Below, one piece after another: positions 23,149-32,727 of a DNA stretch of 38,297 bases. Positions within the stretch are counted from its first letter, which is position 1. Each line of letters begins with the position of its first letter. This stretch comes from an uncultured Acidimicrobiales bacterium (GTDB taxonomy: Bacteria; Actinomycetota; Acidimicrobiia; Acidimicrobiales; UBA10347), in NCBI GenBank assembly GCA_938015575.1, contig CALLPT010000279.1:1-38297 (forward strand), written 5' to 3'. A model generated the notes under the pieces. That model ran no database searches. It had not been told where the DNA came from and saw nothing but the letters and a program-made list of their open reading frames with translations. The translations under genes were made by a program, and so were the position numbers.

Positions 23149-26100
23149 TCAGGTCACACTCGCGCCGGCGTTGACTTCGAGGTCATCGATCGCGGTGCCA
23201 CAGTCGGCGTCGGCGCCAGCAGCGACGAGCTTCACCAAGCGGATACCAGCTTCGTCGACCGCAGCGTCGTTCTGGTCGCTGACCGGGTCGAGGTCGCCGA
23301 GCGGGTTGCCGGCCGCATCGGACGGCGTGGCGACGATCGACGACAAGCTGACGACGCCGTCCTGCGGGATCGCACCGTCGCTACTGAAACGGATCGAAGC
23401 GCCTGGCGGCAGGGACAGGCCGCCGTTGCCGTGGTCGGCCAAGACGTCGACCTCGACGAGACCGAGCGGCGGATCGTCGAAGACGAGATCGGTGAGCGAC
23501 GTGTTGCCGGTGTTCGAGACCTCGAAGCACCACCGCACCCCATCACCAACCGCGCCGAGCACGAACTCGTCGACCGACTCGACCGCGTCGTTGCAGCTCT
23601 CATTGATCGGAACCACGGTGTTCGTAAGTGTGATGCTCGGGATCAGCTGCTCGGTGGCGACGATCTGGGCCGAGTCCTCGGCGTTCACCGAACCCTCGGG
23701 GCCTTGTCCCGAGGCCACGGCAGTATTGATGAGTGGCGTGGCTTCGGTGACCGTGACGTCGTAGGTCGTGTCAAAGGTTGCGCCCGCCGCAAGATCGCCG
23801 ACAACGATCTCGGCATCGGCTTGCGGGTCGTTGATGACGACATTGGTTGCCGCACCATCGCCGACGTTGCGGACCGAGATGCAATAGGTGACCGCGTCGG
23901 TGACCATGACCTCGAGGCCCGGACCGATCCCGACCACTCCATCGTCGAAGCTCGGACAGGTCCCCGCGGGGCCTTCGATCGCCGTCTTGACAATCGACAG
24001 CTGGGGCACGAGCACCGGCGATGCGTCGATACGGGCCAGATCGGTGTCCGCGTCGACGGGACCGTTCGGACCGTCGCCGGTGACCATGGCGATGTTTACG
24101 GCCGGCGTGTCCTCGTCGACGACAACGTCATAGACCAAGGTTGCCTCTTGGCCGGGTGAGAGCTCACCGATCGCGCCGTCGAAGCCCTCGGGGGCATGAC
24201 TGTCGATCACGGCAACGTTCGTCGCGGCGCCGAGTCCGTTGTTGCGCACTGACAGGCAGTAGGTGACGGTCTCGCCGAACAGCACTTCGAGGGCCGCGCC
24301 GACTCCTTCGACGCCGTCTTCGAATGCAGGACACACGCCGCCTGGCCCGGCGATCACGGTCTTGACGATGTCGAGCACCGGCTCGGGCAGCGGCGACGAA
24401 GAGATCTGCGCAGTGTCGGAATCTCCGGGCACGGGCCCGTTCGGGCCGTTGCCGCTGACAAGCGCGGTGTTGACCTCGGGGGTTGCCGGGCCGATGGTCA
24501 GATCGAACGAGCGCGTGGCTTCGGCACCGACGACCAGGGTCCCTACCGCGCCATCGAACGTGCCTGGGGCCTGCACGTCGCGGATCACGACGTCGGTGGC
24601 CGTGTTCAGACCCTCGTTGATGACCGAGATGCAATACGTGACGGTCTGGCCATAGAGCACGGCCAACGCGGGACCGACGCCCTGGATCCCGTTGTCATAG
24701 GTCGGGCACGACCCGTTCGGGCCGAGCACCACGGTCTTGATGATCTCCAAGCGGGGCTCGGGTGCGAGGGCGGGCTGGATCGCCGCTTGATCCGAGTCGG
24801 GAGCGACCGGGCCGTTCGGGCCTTCGCCGTCAACCCGCGCGGTATTGAGCACCGGGGTCTGCTCGTCGACCAACTTGTCGAAGCTCAACGTGCGTTCCGA
24901 TGCAACGCCGAGGTCCCCGATGAACCCGTCGAATCCGGCCGGCGCTTGAATGTCGGAGATCACCACGTTGGTGGCAGCGGACAGGCCACCGTTGAAGATC
25001 GAGAGGCAGTAGGTCACCGTTGTGTCGAAAAGCACGGCGAGCGCCGGCCCAACGCCCTGGACCCCTTGCTCATAGCCGGGGCAGACACCATTCGGGCCGG
25101 GGACGACCGTCTTGACGATGTCGAGTATCGGGTCAGGCTGGGGCGAGGACACGATGCGGGCCTGGTCGGTGTCGCCGGGAACCGCACCGTTTGGTCCGAC
25201 ACCGCTCACGGTGGCGGTGTTGACTTCTGGGGTCGCCGCGTCGATGACGAGATCGAACGAGCGGACGGCTTCGGCGCCGACGGCCAGGTCGCCGACCGCC
25301 CCGTCGAACCCGACCGGGGCCTGCGGATCCGAGATCAACACACCCGTTGCATCGGTACCTGCGTCGTTACGCACATTCAAGCAATACGTCACGGTGTCAC
25401 CGAACAACACCGGTAACGCAACGCCAAGCCCATCCACACCATCAGCGACCGACGCGGGACAAGTGCCACCCGGACCAACGACAACCGTCTTCACGATCTG
25501 CAATACCGGATCCGGCTGCGGCATCGGATCAATGACCGCCTGATCACTGTCACCAGGGACGGGACCGTTCGGGCCCGAGCCGCCCACACCTGCGGTATTG
25601 ATTTCTGGGGTCGTCGCGTCGACCGCGAGGTCGAAGGATCGAACCGCTTCGGCGCCGACGGCCAGGTCGCCGACCGCCCCATCGAACCCGACCGGGGCCT
25701 GCGGATCCGAGATCAGCACACCGGTTGCATCGGTACCTGCGTCGTTACGCACATTCAAGCAATACGTCACGGTGTCACCGAACAACACCGGTAACGCAAC
25801 ACCAAGGCCATCCACACCGTCGGCAACCGACGCCGGGCACGTGCCACCCGGACCAACGACAACCGTCTTCACAATCTGCAACACCGGATCCGGCTGCGGC
25901 ATCGGATCAATCACCGCCTGATCACTGTCGGCGGGGACCGGACCGTTCGGACCCGAGCCATTCACGACTGCGGTGTTCAACGCCGGCGTTGCCGCATCGA
26001 CCTCCAGGTCGTAGCTCAGCGTTCGCTCCTGGCCGACGGGAATCGTGCCGAGGTCACCGTCGAAGCCCACGGGCGCTTGGGCGTCGGTCACGACCACATT

Positions 26101-28350
26101 GGTCGCATCGGAGCCACTTTGGTTCATGACCGAGATGCAATAGGTCACGGTCTCGCCGTAAACGACCGCCAGCGCAGCACCTGCGCCGATGACACCATCG
26201 GCAAACGCGGGGCAGGCCCCAGCGGGACCGGCGATCGCGGTCTTGACAATCGCGAGTGCCGGATCGGGCCGAGCCGACACATCGATGAGCGCGTCGTCGG
26301 TGTCGGGAGCAACGGCACCGTAGGGCCCGTCACCGGTAACCGTGGCGGTGTTGAGGGGCGGCGTGAGCAGCGTGACCGTCAGATCAAAGACGAGTGGCCC
26401 GGCATCGCCACCCGCGGCGAGCGTGCCGATCGTGCCATCGAAGGCGGCCGGAGCCTGCGGATCGGTCACGACGACATTGCTTGCATCGCCAGCGCCGCTA
26501 TTGCGCACCGACAGGCAGTACGTGACGGTGTCGCCCTCTTCGACGGCCAATGCAGTACCGGCGCCCACGATCCCGTCGTCGAAGTCGGGGCAGACGCCGT
26601 TCGGTCCGGGCACGACCGTCTTGACGATGGACAGCTCGGGGACCGGCAACGGGGCGATCGCGATGACGGCGGTGTCACTCACCGATGGCAGCGCGCCGTT
26701 CGGGCCGTCGCCGGTGGCCGTCGCTGTGTTGGTCGACGGCGTGTTCAGGTCGACGACGAGGTCGTACGCGAAGGTCTGCTCGCTTTGCCCCGCGAGTGTT
26801 CCAACCGCAATCGCTCCGTCGGGGTTCTGCGAATCCGAGATGACCACGTTGGTAGCGCTAAAGGTTGCGGGGTTGGCGACGCTGATGCAGTACGTGACCG
26901 TGTCTTGGTCGGTGACGTTGAGCGTGGGCCCGTCGCCGACGATGCCGCCCGCGAAGTCGGGGCACGCCCCGTTGGGACCAGCCACGACGGTCTTCACGAT
27001 TTCGAGGTCGGCGGGAGGGCAGGGGAAGACGACTTCGGTGACGTCATCGACGCCGCCGATGCCGTTGTCGTTGCCGGGCGCAGGGTTGAGTCCGTCGTCG
27101 GACTGGTCACTGACGGCGACGTTGGCCGCCGTCGCAGTGACGGTCGCCTGGTTCAGGTACGTGTACCCGTTGGCGCAGTCGCTCCAAGCCACCTGGGCGA
27201 GGTCAGGCGTGTACTGCAGCTCGAGCGTGATCAGCTCGTCGGTCTCGGCCGTGAGCGATGCACCGCCCGCCAACAGGTTGGTATCGCCAATGCCGTCGTA
27301 GCTCGGGTTGAGCGGAAGAATCCCAGCCGGGTTCGAGACCCGCACGATCGAAATGTCGGAAAAGGCCGAGTCGGCCAAGGGCTCCACCAGTTGCAGGTCG
27401 CGCAACGGAATGCCTTCGGGGGCGCCGCTGAGGAAATCGGCGGGGGCGTTTGCCTGCGCGGCGAGGATCGCGGCCGCGACGGTTGAACCCGACGGAAGAT
27501 TGTTCCGGACCCGAAGCTCAAAGGTGACGTCGAAGCTGGAGCCGTTCCATGTTGGTCCCGCGGCCAGGACTTTCGCGGCGCCCGCAGCCTCGCAGCCACC
27601 ACCGACAGCAAAGCCGGACTGCCCGCTGCCGACGTCGCGCTGCATGCTGATGCCGGTGACCGCGCCGAGCATGTCGACCTGCACCCGGCCGCCGATGTCC
27701 TGCGAATCGAGTCCGACCGTGTCGGTGTCGTTGAAGGCCGCTTGCACATTGGAGCTGCCATCGAACTCGAAGCTCGGATCGCCGGCGAAGATCGCGATCT
27801 GGGCGTCGGGGTCGGTCCAGGCCGGGGTGACGAAGAAGCCTTCGTTCTGGCGATCGACATCGGTGAACACCCATTGGCTGTAGAACAGCGGTGCCGACAG
27901 CGTCACGGTCGCTTCGTCGCCCGCTGCCATCTCGACGCCCTTGGGCTGGTCGTTCGCGACGCCCTCGCCACCGGCGGGGAAGAAGCCGGGGTACTGGCCT
28001 CCGGGGTCACCTTCGGCGGTGATCTCGAAATCCATGGTGATGCCGTCGGTGGTGACCGAGGCGTTGGGCGTGCCAGCAACATCGATGCGCCCGATCGGGC
28101 TCACGTTCTCGGGGAACGGATCAAAATAGGTCGGACTCTCGCAGTAGGGCACCGGGTTCGGGGCCGGACCGAAATAGGCCGGTCCGGTCGCGCCCGTCTG
28201 GGGACCGCTGTAGGGAGGTCCTTGGGCCTCGGCAACCGAGCCGCCGACGTTGGCCGCACCAAGAAGCGCGGCCAACAGTGCAACCACGGCCAGCACGACC
28301 AGGTGTGGCTGCAAACGGCCACGCCACTGCTGAGCAGTCGACTTCCTCAT
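23149..28350 (-). CDS. giant DUF11-repeat surface protein, truncated by in-frame TGA
   Basis: 1733 residues from an ATG preceded by GGAGGG. A signal peptide (Arg-rich start, hydrophobic LVVLAVVALLAALLGAA, cleavage near AEA) leads into a unique N-terminal domain of about 400 residues (GPPYSGP, GPAYFGPAPNPVPYCE, FDPFPENVSPIGRIDV ...) almost identical to the upstream paralogue. Nine repeats of about 126 residues follow, starting IVKT.V.GP.G.CP and containing VTYC.SV.N, N.ATNVV..D and TA...G.GPNG; these are DUF11/Ig-like modules. Repeats 4 and 5 are identical over about 90 residues. Two variant repeats come next; the last stops at TGA where its relatives have Trp (RWCF, IWCY). The truncated protein lacks the wall anchor and would be released. 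Probably a stalk-like surface or adhesion protein; the binding target is unknown. Confidence 0.88.
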   Translation of the reverse strand: MRKSTAQQWRGRLQPHLVVLAVVALLAALLGAANVGGSVAEAQGPPYSGPQTGATGPAYFGPAPNPVPYCESPTYFDPFPENVSPIGRIDVAGTPNASVTTDGITMDFEITAEGDPGGQYPGFFPAGGEGVANDQPKGVEMAAGDEATVTLSAPLFYSQWVFTDVDRQNEGFFVTPAWTDPDAQIAIFAGDPSFEFDGSSNVQAAFNDTDTVGLDSQDIGGRVQVDMLGAVTGISMQRDVGSGQSGFAVGGGCEAAGAAKVLAAGPTWNGSSFDVTFELRVRNNLPSGSTVAAAILAAQANAPADFLSGAPEGIPLRDLQLVEPLADSAFSDISIVRVSNPAGILPLNPSYDGIGDTNLLAGGASLTAETDELITLELQYTPDLAQVAWSDCANGYTYLNQATVTATAANVAVSDQSDDGLNPAPGNDNGIGGVDDVTEVVFPCPPADLEIVKTVVAGPNGACPDFAGGIVGDGPTLNVTDQDTVTYCISVANPATFSATNVVISDSQNPDGAIAVGTLAGQSEQTFAYDLVVDLNTPSTNTATATGDGPNGALPSVSDTAVIAIAPLPVPELSIVKTVVPGPNGVCPDFDDGIVGAGTALAVEEGDTVTYCLSVRNSGAGDASNVVVTDPQAPAAFDGTIGTLAAGGDAGPLVFDLTVTLLTPPLNTATVTGDGPYGAVAPDTDDALIDVSARPDPALAIVKTAIAGPAGACPAFADGVIGAGAALAVVYGETVTYCISVMNQSGSDATNVVVTDAQAPVGFDGDLGTIPVGQERTLSYDLEVDAATPALNTAVVNGSGPNGPVPADSDQAVIDPMPQPDPVLQIVKTVVVGPGGTCPASVADGVDGLGVALPVLFGDTVTYCLNVRNDAGTDATGVLISDPQAPVGFDGAVGDLAVGAEAVRSFDLAVDATTPEINTAGVGGSGPNGPVPGDSDQAVIDPMPQPDPVLQIVKTVVVGPGGTCPASVADGVDGLGVALPVLFGDTVTYCLNVRNDAGTDATGVLISDPQAPVGFDGAVGDLAVGAEAVRSFDLVIDAATPEVNTATVSGVGPNGAVPGDTDQARIVSSPQPDPILDIVKTVVPGPNGVCPGYEQGVQGVGPALAVLFDTTVTYCLSIFNGGLSAATNVVISDIQAPAGFDGFIGDLGVASERTLSFDKLVDEQTPVLNTARVDGEGPNGPVAPDSDQAAIQPALAPEPRLEIIKTVVLGPNGSCPTYDNGIQGVGPALAVLYGQTVTYCISVINEGLNTATDVVIRDVQAPGTFDGAVGTLVVGAEATRSFDLTIGPATPEVNTALVSGNGPNGPVPGDSDTAQISSSPLPEPVLDIVKTVIAGPGGVCPAFEDGVEGVGAALEVLFGETVTYCLSVRNNGLGAATNVAVIDSHAPEGFDGAIGELSPGQEATLVYDVVVDEDTPAVNIAMVTGDGPNGPVDADTDLARIDASPVLVPQLSIVKTAIEGPAGTCPSFDDGVVGIGPGLEVMVTDAVTYCISVRNVGDGAATNVVINDPQADAEIVVGDLAAGATFDTTYDVTVTEATPLINTAVASGQGPEGSVNAEDSAQIVATEQLIPSITLTNTVVPINESCNDAVESVDEFVLGAVGDGVRWCFEVSNTGNTSLTDLVFDDPPLGLVEVDVLADHGNGGLSLPPGASIRFSSDGAIPQDGVVSLSSIVATPSDAAGNPLGDLDPVSDQNDAAVDEAGIRLVKLVAAGADADCGTAIDDLEVNAGASVT
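25271..25928 (-). repeat. recent 378-base tandem duplication inside the DUF11 gene
   Basis: The stretch 25271-25550 recurs at 25649-25928, offset by exactly 378 bases (126 codons). By eye only about a dozen bases differ and these are synonymous over some 90 codons, so the encoded repeat is the same. The other repeats in the gene are far less alike at DNA level. This marks recent duplication or gene conversion with selection on the protein. Confidence 0.85.
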
Positions 28351-28444
28351 GATGTTCGCCCTCCAGGTTCCGCCCCTATCGGCGGAGCGTAGGTCACCGG
28401 GGGAGACGGATTCCAGAGAAAAGTCTCGATCTTTGTGACGATTT

Positions 28445-28496
28445 CCGTTTCGGCCACGGTGGGTGCTCGGGACACCTAGCACCGTGACCGAAACGG
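28445..28496 (-). terminator. long stem-loop between the two DUF11 paralogues
   Basis: Seventeen-base arms at 28445-28461 and 28480-28496 (CCGTTTCGGCCACGGTG against CACCGTGACCGAAACGG) pair with one mismatch; the loop contains a further GGTG/CACC. It starts 17 bases past the stop of the upstream paralogue and lies about 95 bases before the start of the next, so the paralogues are probably separate transcripts. Only short T-runs follow on the minus strand. Confidence 0.7.
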
Positions 28497-28512
28497 TCTC
28501 GGGTTCGAGGGT

Positions 28513-31500
28513 TTACTCGTCGTCGCGAGCGCGGCGTGCGCCGATGGCGAGCATCCCACCCAGGGTCAGCAGGGCCGCGGCCAGACTCACGAAGAGCGAT
28601 GACTGCGAACCGGTGATCGCCAATGGCGGATTCGGCACCGGAATCGACGCGGGTTCCTCGGGCGTGAACGGCCCGGGGTATTCGGGGCGAAGCGGCACGG
28701 TCACTGGTGGCGCTTCGCGCGTCGTGAGGTCGGTGTCCTCGTTGTCGGTCGGATCGGGATCCGACGTCGTCGTTGAGACGGTGGCCGTATTGACGAGGTC
28801 GATGAGGATCTCGGCTGCCGAGGTCACGATGGCGTTATACGTCAGCGTCTCGGAAGCACCGGCTGGCAAAGCAGCGCCGCGAGCACACTGCAGCTCGGTC
28901 GAGCTGACCTCGGTGCAGGCCCAACCAGCGGTGTCCGGCACGTTCATCAGCGCCAGACCGGCCGGAAGCTGGTCGACGACAACCACGTTCTCGGCGGCAT
29001 CGGGGCCGGCGTTCGCGACGACCAACGTGTAGGTCAGCACCATGCCGACGGGAACCGGACCCTGATCGCTCACTGCCTTGGTGATGCTGACGTCAGCGAG
29101 CAATTCGTCGACGCCCGCGTCGTTGTCATCTTGGACCGGGGCGACGTTGGCGATCAGCGTGCCGTCTGGTTCGGATGCCTCGCCGACCACGGTCGCCGTG
29201 CTGGCGAGGCCGCCGACCGGGATCGTGCCGTCGACCTGGAAGGTCACAACCTGGCCGACCGCGAGCGACGCGATGCCGTTGGCGTAGGTGGCCAAGAGGT
29301 CGATGTCGGCAATGCCGACCGGGGCGTCGTCCACGATCACGTTGGCGAGCGGTGTGTTGCCGTCGTTGGTCACGACGTAGCACCAGATGACAGGGTCGCC
29401 CGCGTTTGCGACGACAGAGTCATCAATGACGTCTTGGGTCGAGGCGCAGTCGCCGCCAGCGGGAACGACGGTCTTGATGATCGTGACCGACGGAGCGGGC
29501 GCTGCGACATCGATGATGGCGGTGTCGGTGACCGGTCCCACGGGGCCGTCTGGACCTTGACCGGTCGCCGTTGCCGTGTTCTGGGCAGCGGTGTCTGATT
29601 CGACGACCACGTCGTAGGACGACGATGCCTCGCCGCCAGCCGCGATGGTGCCGAGATCGATCGGCGCCGGCGCCATTGGGTCGTTGACCGTCACCATGGT
29701 GGCGGCTGCGTTGCCGCTGTTCTGCACGGACACGCAATAGGTGACGATGTCACCAATGTTGACGGCCAGAGCGGTGCCGTCACCGACGACGCCACCGGCG
29801 AAGTCAGGACAAACGCCATTGGGGCCGGCGACGACGGTCTTCACGATCGCAAGGATCGGCGCAGGGGCCTCGCTCACATCGACGAGCGCGGTGTCGGTAA
29901 CCGGACCGACGGGTCCGTTCGGGCCGTCGCCGGATGCTGCAGCGGTGTTGGCGATCTGGCCGACGCTGTCGACGACGAGGTCGAAGCTCAGGGTTGGAGC
30001 TGTGGTACCGGCAGCGAGATTGCCGATCGTTCCGTCGAAGCTGGCGGGTGCGATCGGGTCGGAGACAACCACATTGGTGGCATTGCCTGCACCGGTGTTA
30101 CGGACCGAGATGCAATAGGTGACGGTGTCACCCACGTTGGCCGCAAGCGGTGCACCGTCACCGGCAACGCCGCCAGCGAAGTCGGGGCACGTGCCGCCAG
30201 GACCGGCAACAACCGTCTTGACGATCTCGAGCACCGGGTCCGGCAGGGCCGAGATGGTGATGAGCGCGGTGTCGGTGACCGGGCCGATTGGACCGTTCGG
30301 TCCGTCGCCGCTCGCCGAGGCGGTGTTCTGCAGTGGCGTCACACCCTCGGCCACGACCACGTCGAAGCTGAGGGCTGGAGCCTCTGCTCCGGCGGCGAGG
30401 TCGCCGATCGCGCCGTCGAAGCCGGCGGGCGCCATGGGATCGGACACGACCACGTTGGTCGCATCGCCGGCGCCGGTGTTACGGACCGAGATGCAATAGG
30501 TGACGGTGTCACCATCGGAAACTGCGAGGGCCGCACCATCGCCGGCGACACCGCCAGCGAAGTCGGGGCACGCGCCGCCCGGACCGGCAACGACCGTCTT
30601 GACGATGTCGAGCGCTGGGTCATCGAGCGGTGGACAGTCGAAGGTGACGACGGTCGGGTCATCGTTGCCGCCGGCACCGTTGTCGACGCCAGGGTCGGGG
30701 TCGACACCCTCGTCGGACAGGTCGGTGACGTCGACGCCGCTGGCCGAACCGGCAACGAGTGCCGAGTTCAGCAGGTTGTAGCCGGCAGCACAGGTTGCGC
30801 CGAGCGCGCCTGCTGCGTCAGGCGTGTACTCGAGGACGAGGACGAATTCTTCTTCGGACTCAGGCGGGACAATCTCGCCCGGGGCGATCAGGTCGGTGTC
30901 GAGGACACCGTCATAGGTGTCGTTGACCATGATGTTGCCACTGGTGTTCGTCAGCGAGGCAACGGTGACCGACGAGAACGCCGGGTCAGTCAACACATCG
31001 GTGAGCTGGATGTTCGTCATGTCGATGCCGGTGGGGGTGCCGACCGAGGTGCCGCTTGCGGCGGCGAGGAGTGCGGCGTTGACATCAGCGGTGAGGGTCG
31101 CCGTCGAGGGGAGGTTGTTGCGAACTCGCAAGGTGTAGGTCACGTCGTAGCCCGCGCCGTTCCAGGTCGGACCCGAGGTGACCTCTTTGGCGACACCGAT
31201 CGGCGAGCAACCACCGCCGACCGCGAAGCCGGACTGGCCGCTGCCGGTGTCGCGGACGATGGTGAGGCTGTCAACTGCTCCCAGGAAGTCGACTTGGACA
31301 CGGCCATTGAGCGATTCGCTCGGGTGGCCGACCTGGTCGAGGTCGTTGAACTGGGCCAGGTTGACCGTGGTCCCGGTGAAGTCGAACTCGGTATCGCCGC
31401 CGAACACTGCGACCTGTCCGGGCGTGCCGGGATCGGTCCAGGCCGGGGTGACGTCGAAGCCTTCGTTCGAGCGGTCGACGTCGGTGAACACCCATTGGGT

Positions 31501-31953
31501 GTAGAAGAGTGGTTCCGAGAGCGTGATCGTCGCCGCGTCGTCGCTGGCCATCTCGACGCCCTTGGGCTGATCGCCTGGGCCTCCGTCAGCGCCTTCGGGG
31601 AAGAAGCCGGGGTACTGGGTACCAGGCGAACCCTCGGCGGTGAGCTCGAACTCCATCGTGATGCCGTCGGTGGTCACCGATGCGTTCGGCGAGCCGGTGA
31701 CGTCGATCCGGCCGATCGGGTTCACATTCTCGGGGAACGGGTCGAAGTAGGTCGGTGTCTCGCAGTACGGGACCGGGTTCGGGGCGGGACCAAAATAGGC
31801 CGGTCCGGTCGCTTCGGTCATCGGCCCGCTGTAGGGCGGTCCTGCCGCATCAGCAGCGGTGCCGAGCTGCAACGTGGCAGCCACGATCGCCAGGACCGCA
31901 GTAAGGACAATCGCAAGCTTGGTGTGTCGGCTTGCAGGGCGCGTCGAACGCAT
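28513..31953 (-). CDS. DUF11-repeat cell-wall-anchored surface protein (intact paralogue)
   Basis: 1146 residues from an ATG with GGAGGAG 7 bases upstream. A signal peptide (KLAIVLTAVLAIVAATLQL, cleavage near ADA) precedes the same ~400-residue N-terminal domain as the downstream paralogue. Then come three IVKT-type repeats of about 125 residues (from about residue 443), one variant repeat with VIWCYVVTNDGN, and one classical DUF11 repeat (LADVSITKAVSDQGPVPVG ... GPDAAENVVVVDQLP). The C terminus has LAITG, a hydrophobic helix (LFVSLAAALLTLGGMLAIG) and ARRARDDE, matching the LAxTG signal of class E sortases, so the protein is probably attached to peptidoglycan. No sortase gene is in the window. 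Likely a surface stalk or adhesin; the ligand is unknown. Confidence 0.9.
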   Translation of the reverse strand: MRSTRPASRHTKLAIVLTAVLAIVAATLQLGTAADAAGPPYSGPMTEATGPAYFGPAPNPVPYCETPTYFDPFPENVNPIGRIDVTGSPNASVTTDGITMEFELTAEGSPGTQYPGFFPEGADGGPGDQPKGVEMASDDAATITLSEPLFYTQWVFTDVDRSNEGFDVTPAWTDPGTPGQVAVFGGDTEFDFTGTTVNLAQFNDLDQVGHPSESLNGRVQVDFLGAVDSLTIVRDTGSGQSGFAVGGGCSPIGVAKEVTSGPTWNGAGYDVTYTLRVRNNLPSTATLTADVNAALLAAASGTSVGTPTGIDMTNIQLTDVLTDPAFSSVTVASLTNTSGNIMVNDTYDGVLDTDLIAPGEIVPPESEEEFVLVLEYTPDAAGALGATCAAGYNLLNSALVAGSASGVDVTDLSDEGVDPDPGVDNGAGGNDDPTVVTFDCPPLDDPALDIVKTVVAGPGGACPDFAGGVAGDGAALAVSDGDTVTYCISVRNTGAGDATNVVVSDPMAPAGFDGAIGDLAAGAEAPALSFDVVVAEGVTPLQNTASASGDGPNGPIGPVTDTALITISALPDPVLEIVKTVVAGPGGTCPDFAGGVAGDGAPLAANVGDTVTYCISVRNTGAGNATNVVVSDPIAPASFDGTIGNLAAGTTAPTLSFDLVVDSVGQIANTAAASGDGPNGPVGPVTDTALVDVSEAPAPILAIVKTVVAGPNGVCPDFAGGVVGDGTALAVNIGDIVTYCVSVQNSGNAAATMVTVNDPMAPAPIDLGTIAAGGEASSSYDVVVESDTAAQNTATATGQGPDGPVGPVTDTAIIDVAAPAPSVTIIKTVVPAGGDCASTQDVIDDSVVANAGDPVIWCYVVTNDGNTPLANVIVDDAPVGIADIDLLATYANGIASLAVGQVVTFQVDGTIPVGGLASTATVVGEASEPDGTLIANVAPVQDDNDAGVDELLADVSITKAVSDQGPVPVGMVLTYTLVVANAGPDAAENVVVVDQLPAGLALMNVPDTAGWACTEVSSTELQCARGAALPAGASETLTYNAIVTSAAEILIDLVNTATVSTTTSDPDPTDNEDTDLTTREAPPVTVPLRPEYPGPFTPEEPASIPVPNPPLAITGSQSSLFVSLAAALLTLGGMLAIGARRARDDE

Positions 31954-32176
31954 GTTGTTACTCCTCCCGAGCGCGCGACTGTCGCCGAGCGCACCGATCG
32001 CCAAGCCTAGGGATCGGATGGGTAGGTGACTAGGAAAACATCGGGTTTCTCCATGGGTAAATCAGCCCAGAAGAGTCCGGCTAGTTCACGCTGCCTAGCA
32101 GTGTCCACAGAAGGCAACAGAAGCCACTTTTGCCCCGAGCCGCCGGCTCTGAATCCGACACCATCAACCGTTAACC

Positions 32177-32683
32177 TCAGGTTGACGTTGAGACCTCCCA
32201 GTCACCGGTTGCCGCCCGTAGCCCGGTAATGACCTCGGCCACCGAGCGCTGCCCGGTCGAATCGAGCCCCGCAAGACCAAATTCGATCGATTCGAGCTCG
32301 GCGGCACAGCTCACGGCCAGGGCAGCGCCCGCGTCGGTCAACACCGCCAGCGTTGTCCGGCGATCCGTTGGGTGCGGTCGACGCTCGACGTAGCCATCGG
32401 CCACCAGTCGATCCACCAGGCTCGTCACGCTCGTTGGGTGGACCTGCAACCGGGCACCGATTTTGCCCAATGGCAGTTCGCGAGCTTTCGAGAAGTACAA
32501 CAGCGCGAGGAGCTCGAACCGGCTAAAGGTGAGCCCGTGCGGATGCAGGGCTGCGTTGATCCGCCCCAACAGGATCTGATGCGCGCGGGTGATCGACGTC
32601 GCCGCGACCATGGCCTCGCCATCGCCCCACCGATGTTCGGTCCAGTTCCGGCGAGCCTCCTCGATCGGATCGAAATTCAACAC
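32177..32683 (-). CDS. MarR family transcriptional regulator
   Basis: 168 residues: NFDPIEEARRNWTEHRWG at the start, then a MarR winged helix with LTFSRFELLALLYFSKARELPLGKIGARLQVHPTSVTSLVDRLVADGYVERRPHPTDRRTTLAVLT. The DxR wing motif (HPTDRRTT) is intact. The start is GTG 32683; a much longer frame upstream would run through the mutase gene and is rejected. It is transcribed away from the acyl-CoA mutase operon, with a perfect palindrome between them, so it most likely represses itself and the mutase in response to an acyl-CoA or fatty/branched acid. The ligand is inference. Confidence 0.93.
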   Translation of the reverse strand: MLNFDPIEEARRNWTEHRWGDGEAMVAATSITRAHQILLGRINAALHPHGLTFSRFELLALLYFSKARELPLGKIGARLQVHPTSVTSLVDRLVADGYVERRPHPTDRRTTLAVLTDAGAALAVSCAAELESIEFGLAGLDSTGQRSVAEVITGLRAATGDWEVSTST

Positions 32684-32727
32684 CTGGCGACCATACCGTT
32701 TTGCGGCCCAGGCAGTAGGGTCACCAA

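Noticed and set aside
23149-23151. Possible selenocysteine or TGA-as-Trp recoding at the in-frame TGA
   Set aside because: Many neighbouring genes here end in TGA, so TGA is a normal stop. The relatives have Trp, not Cys/Sec, at this codon, and no SECIS-like stem was noticed directly downstream.
23650-27020. Regular repeats that might suggest a CRISPR or other non-coding array
   Set aside because: The period is about 126 codons, the repeats are translated in one frame and encode DUF11-like modules.
26077-27486. Plus-strand frames of several hundred codons opposite the DUF11 genes (also 23086-24159 and 22850-23764)
   Set aside because: They mirror the repeats of the real minus-strand genes, with repetitive composition and no ribosome sites or recognisable domains.
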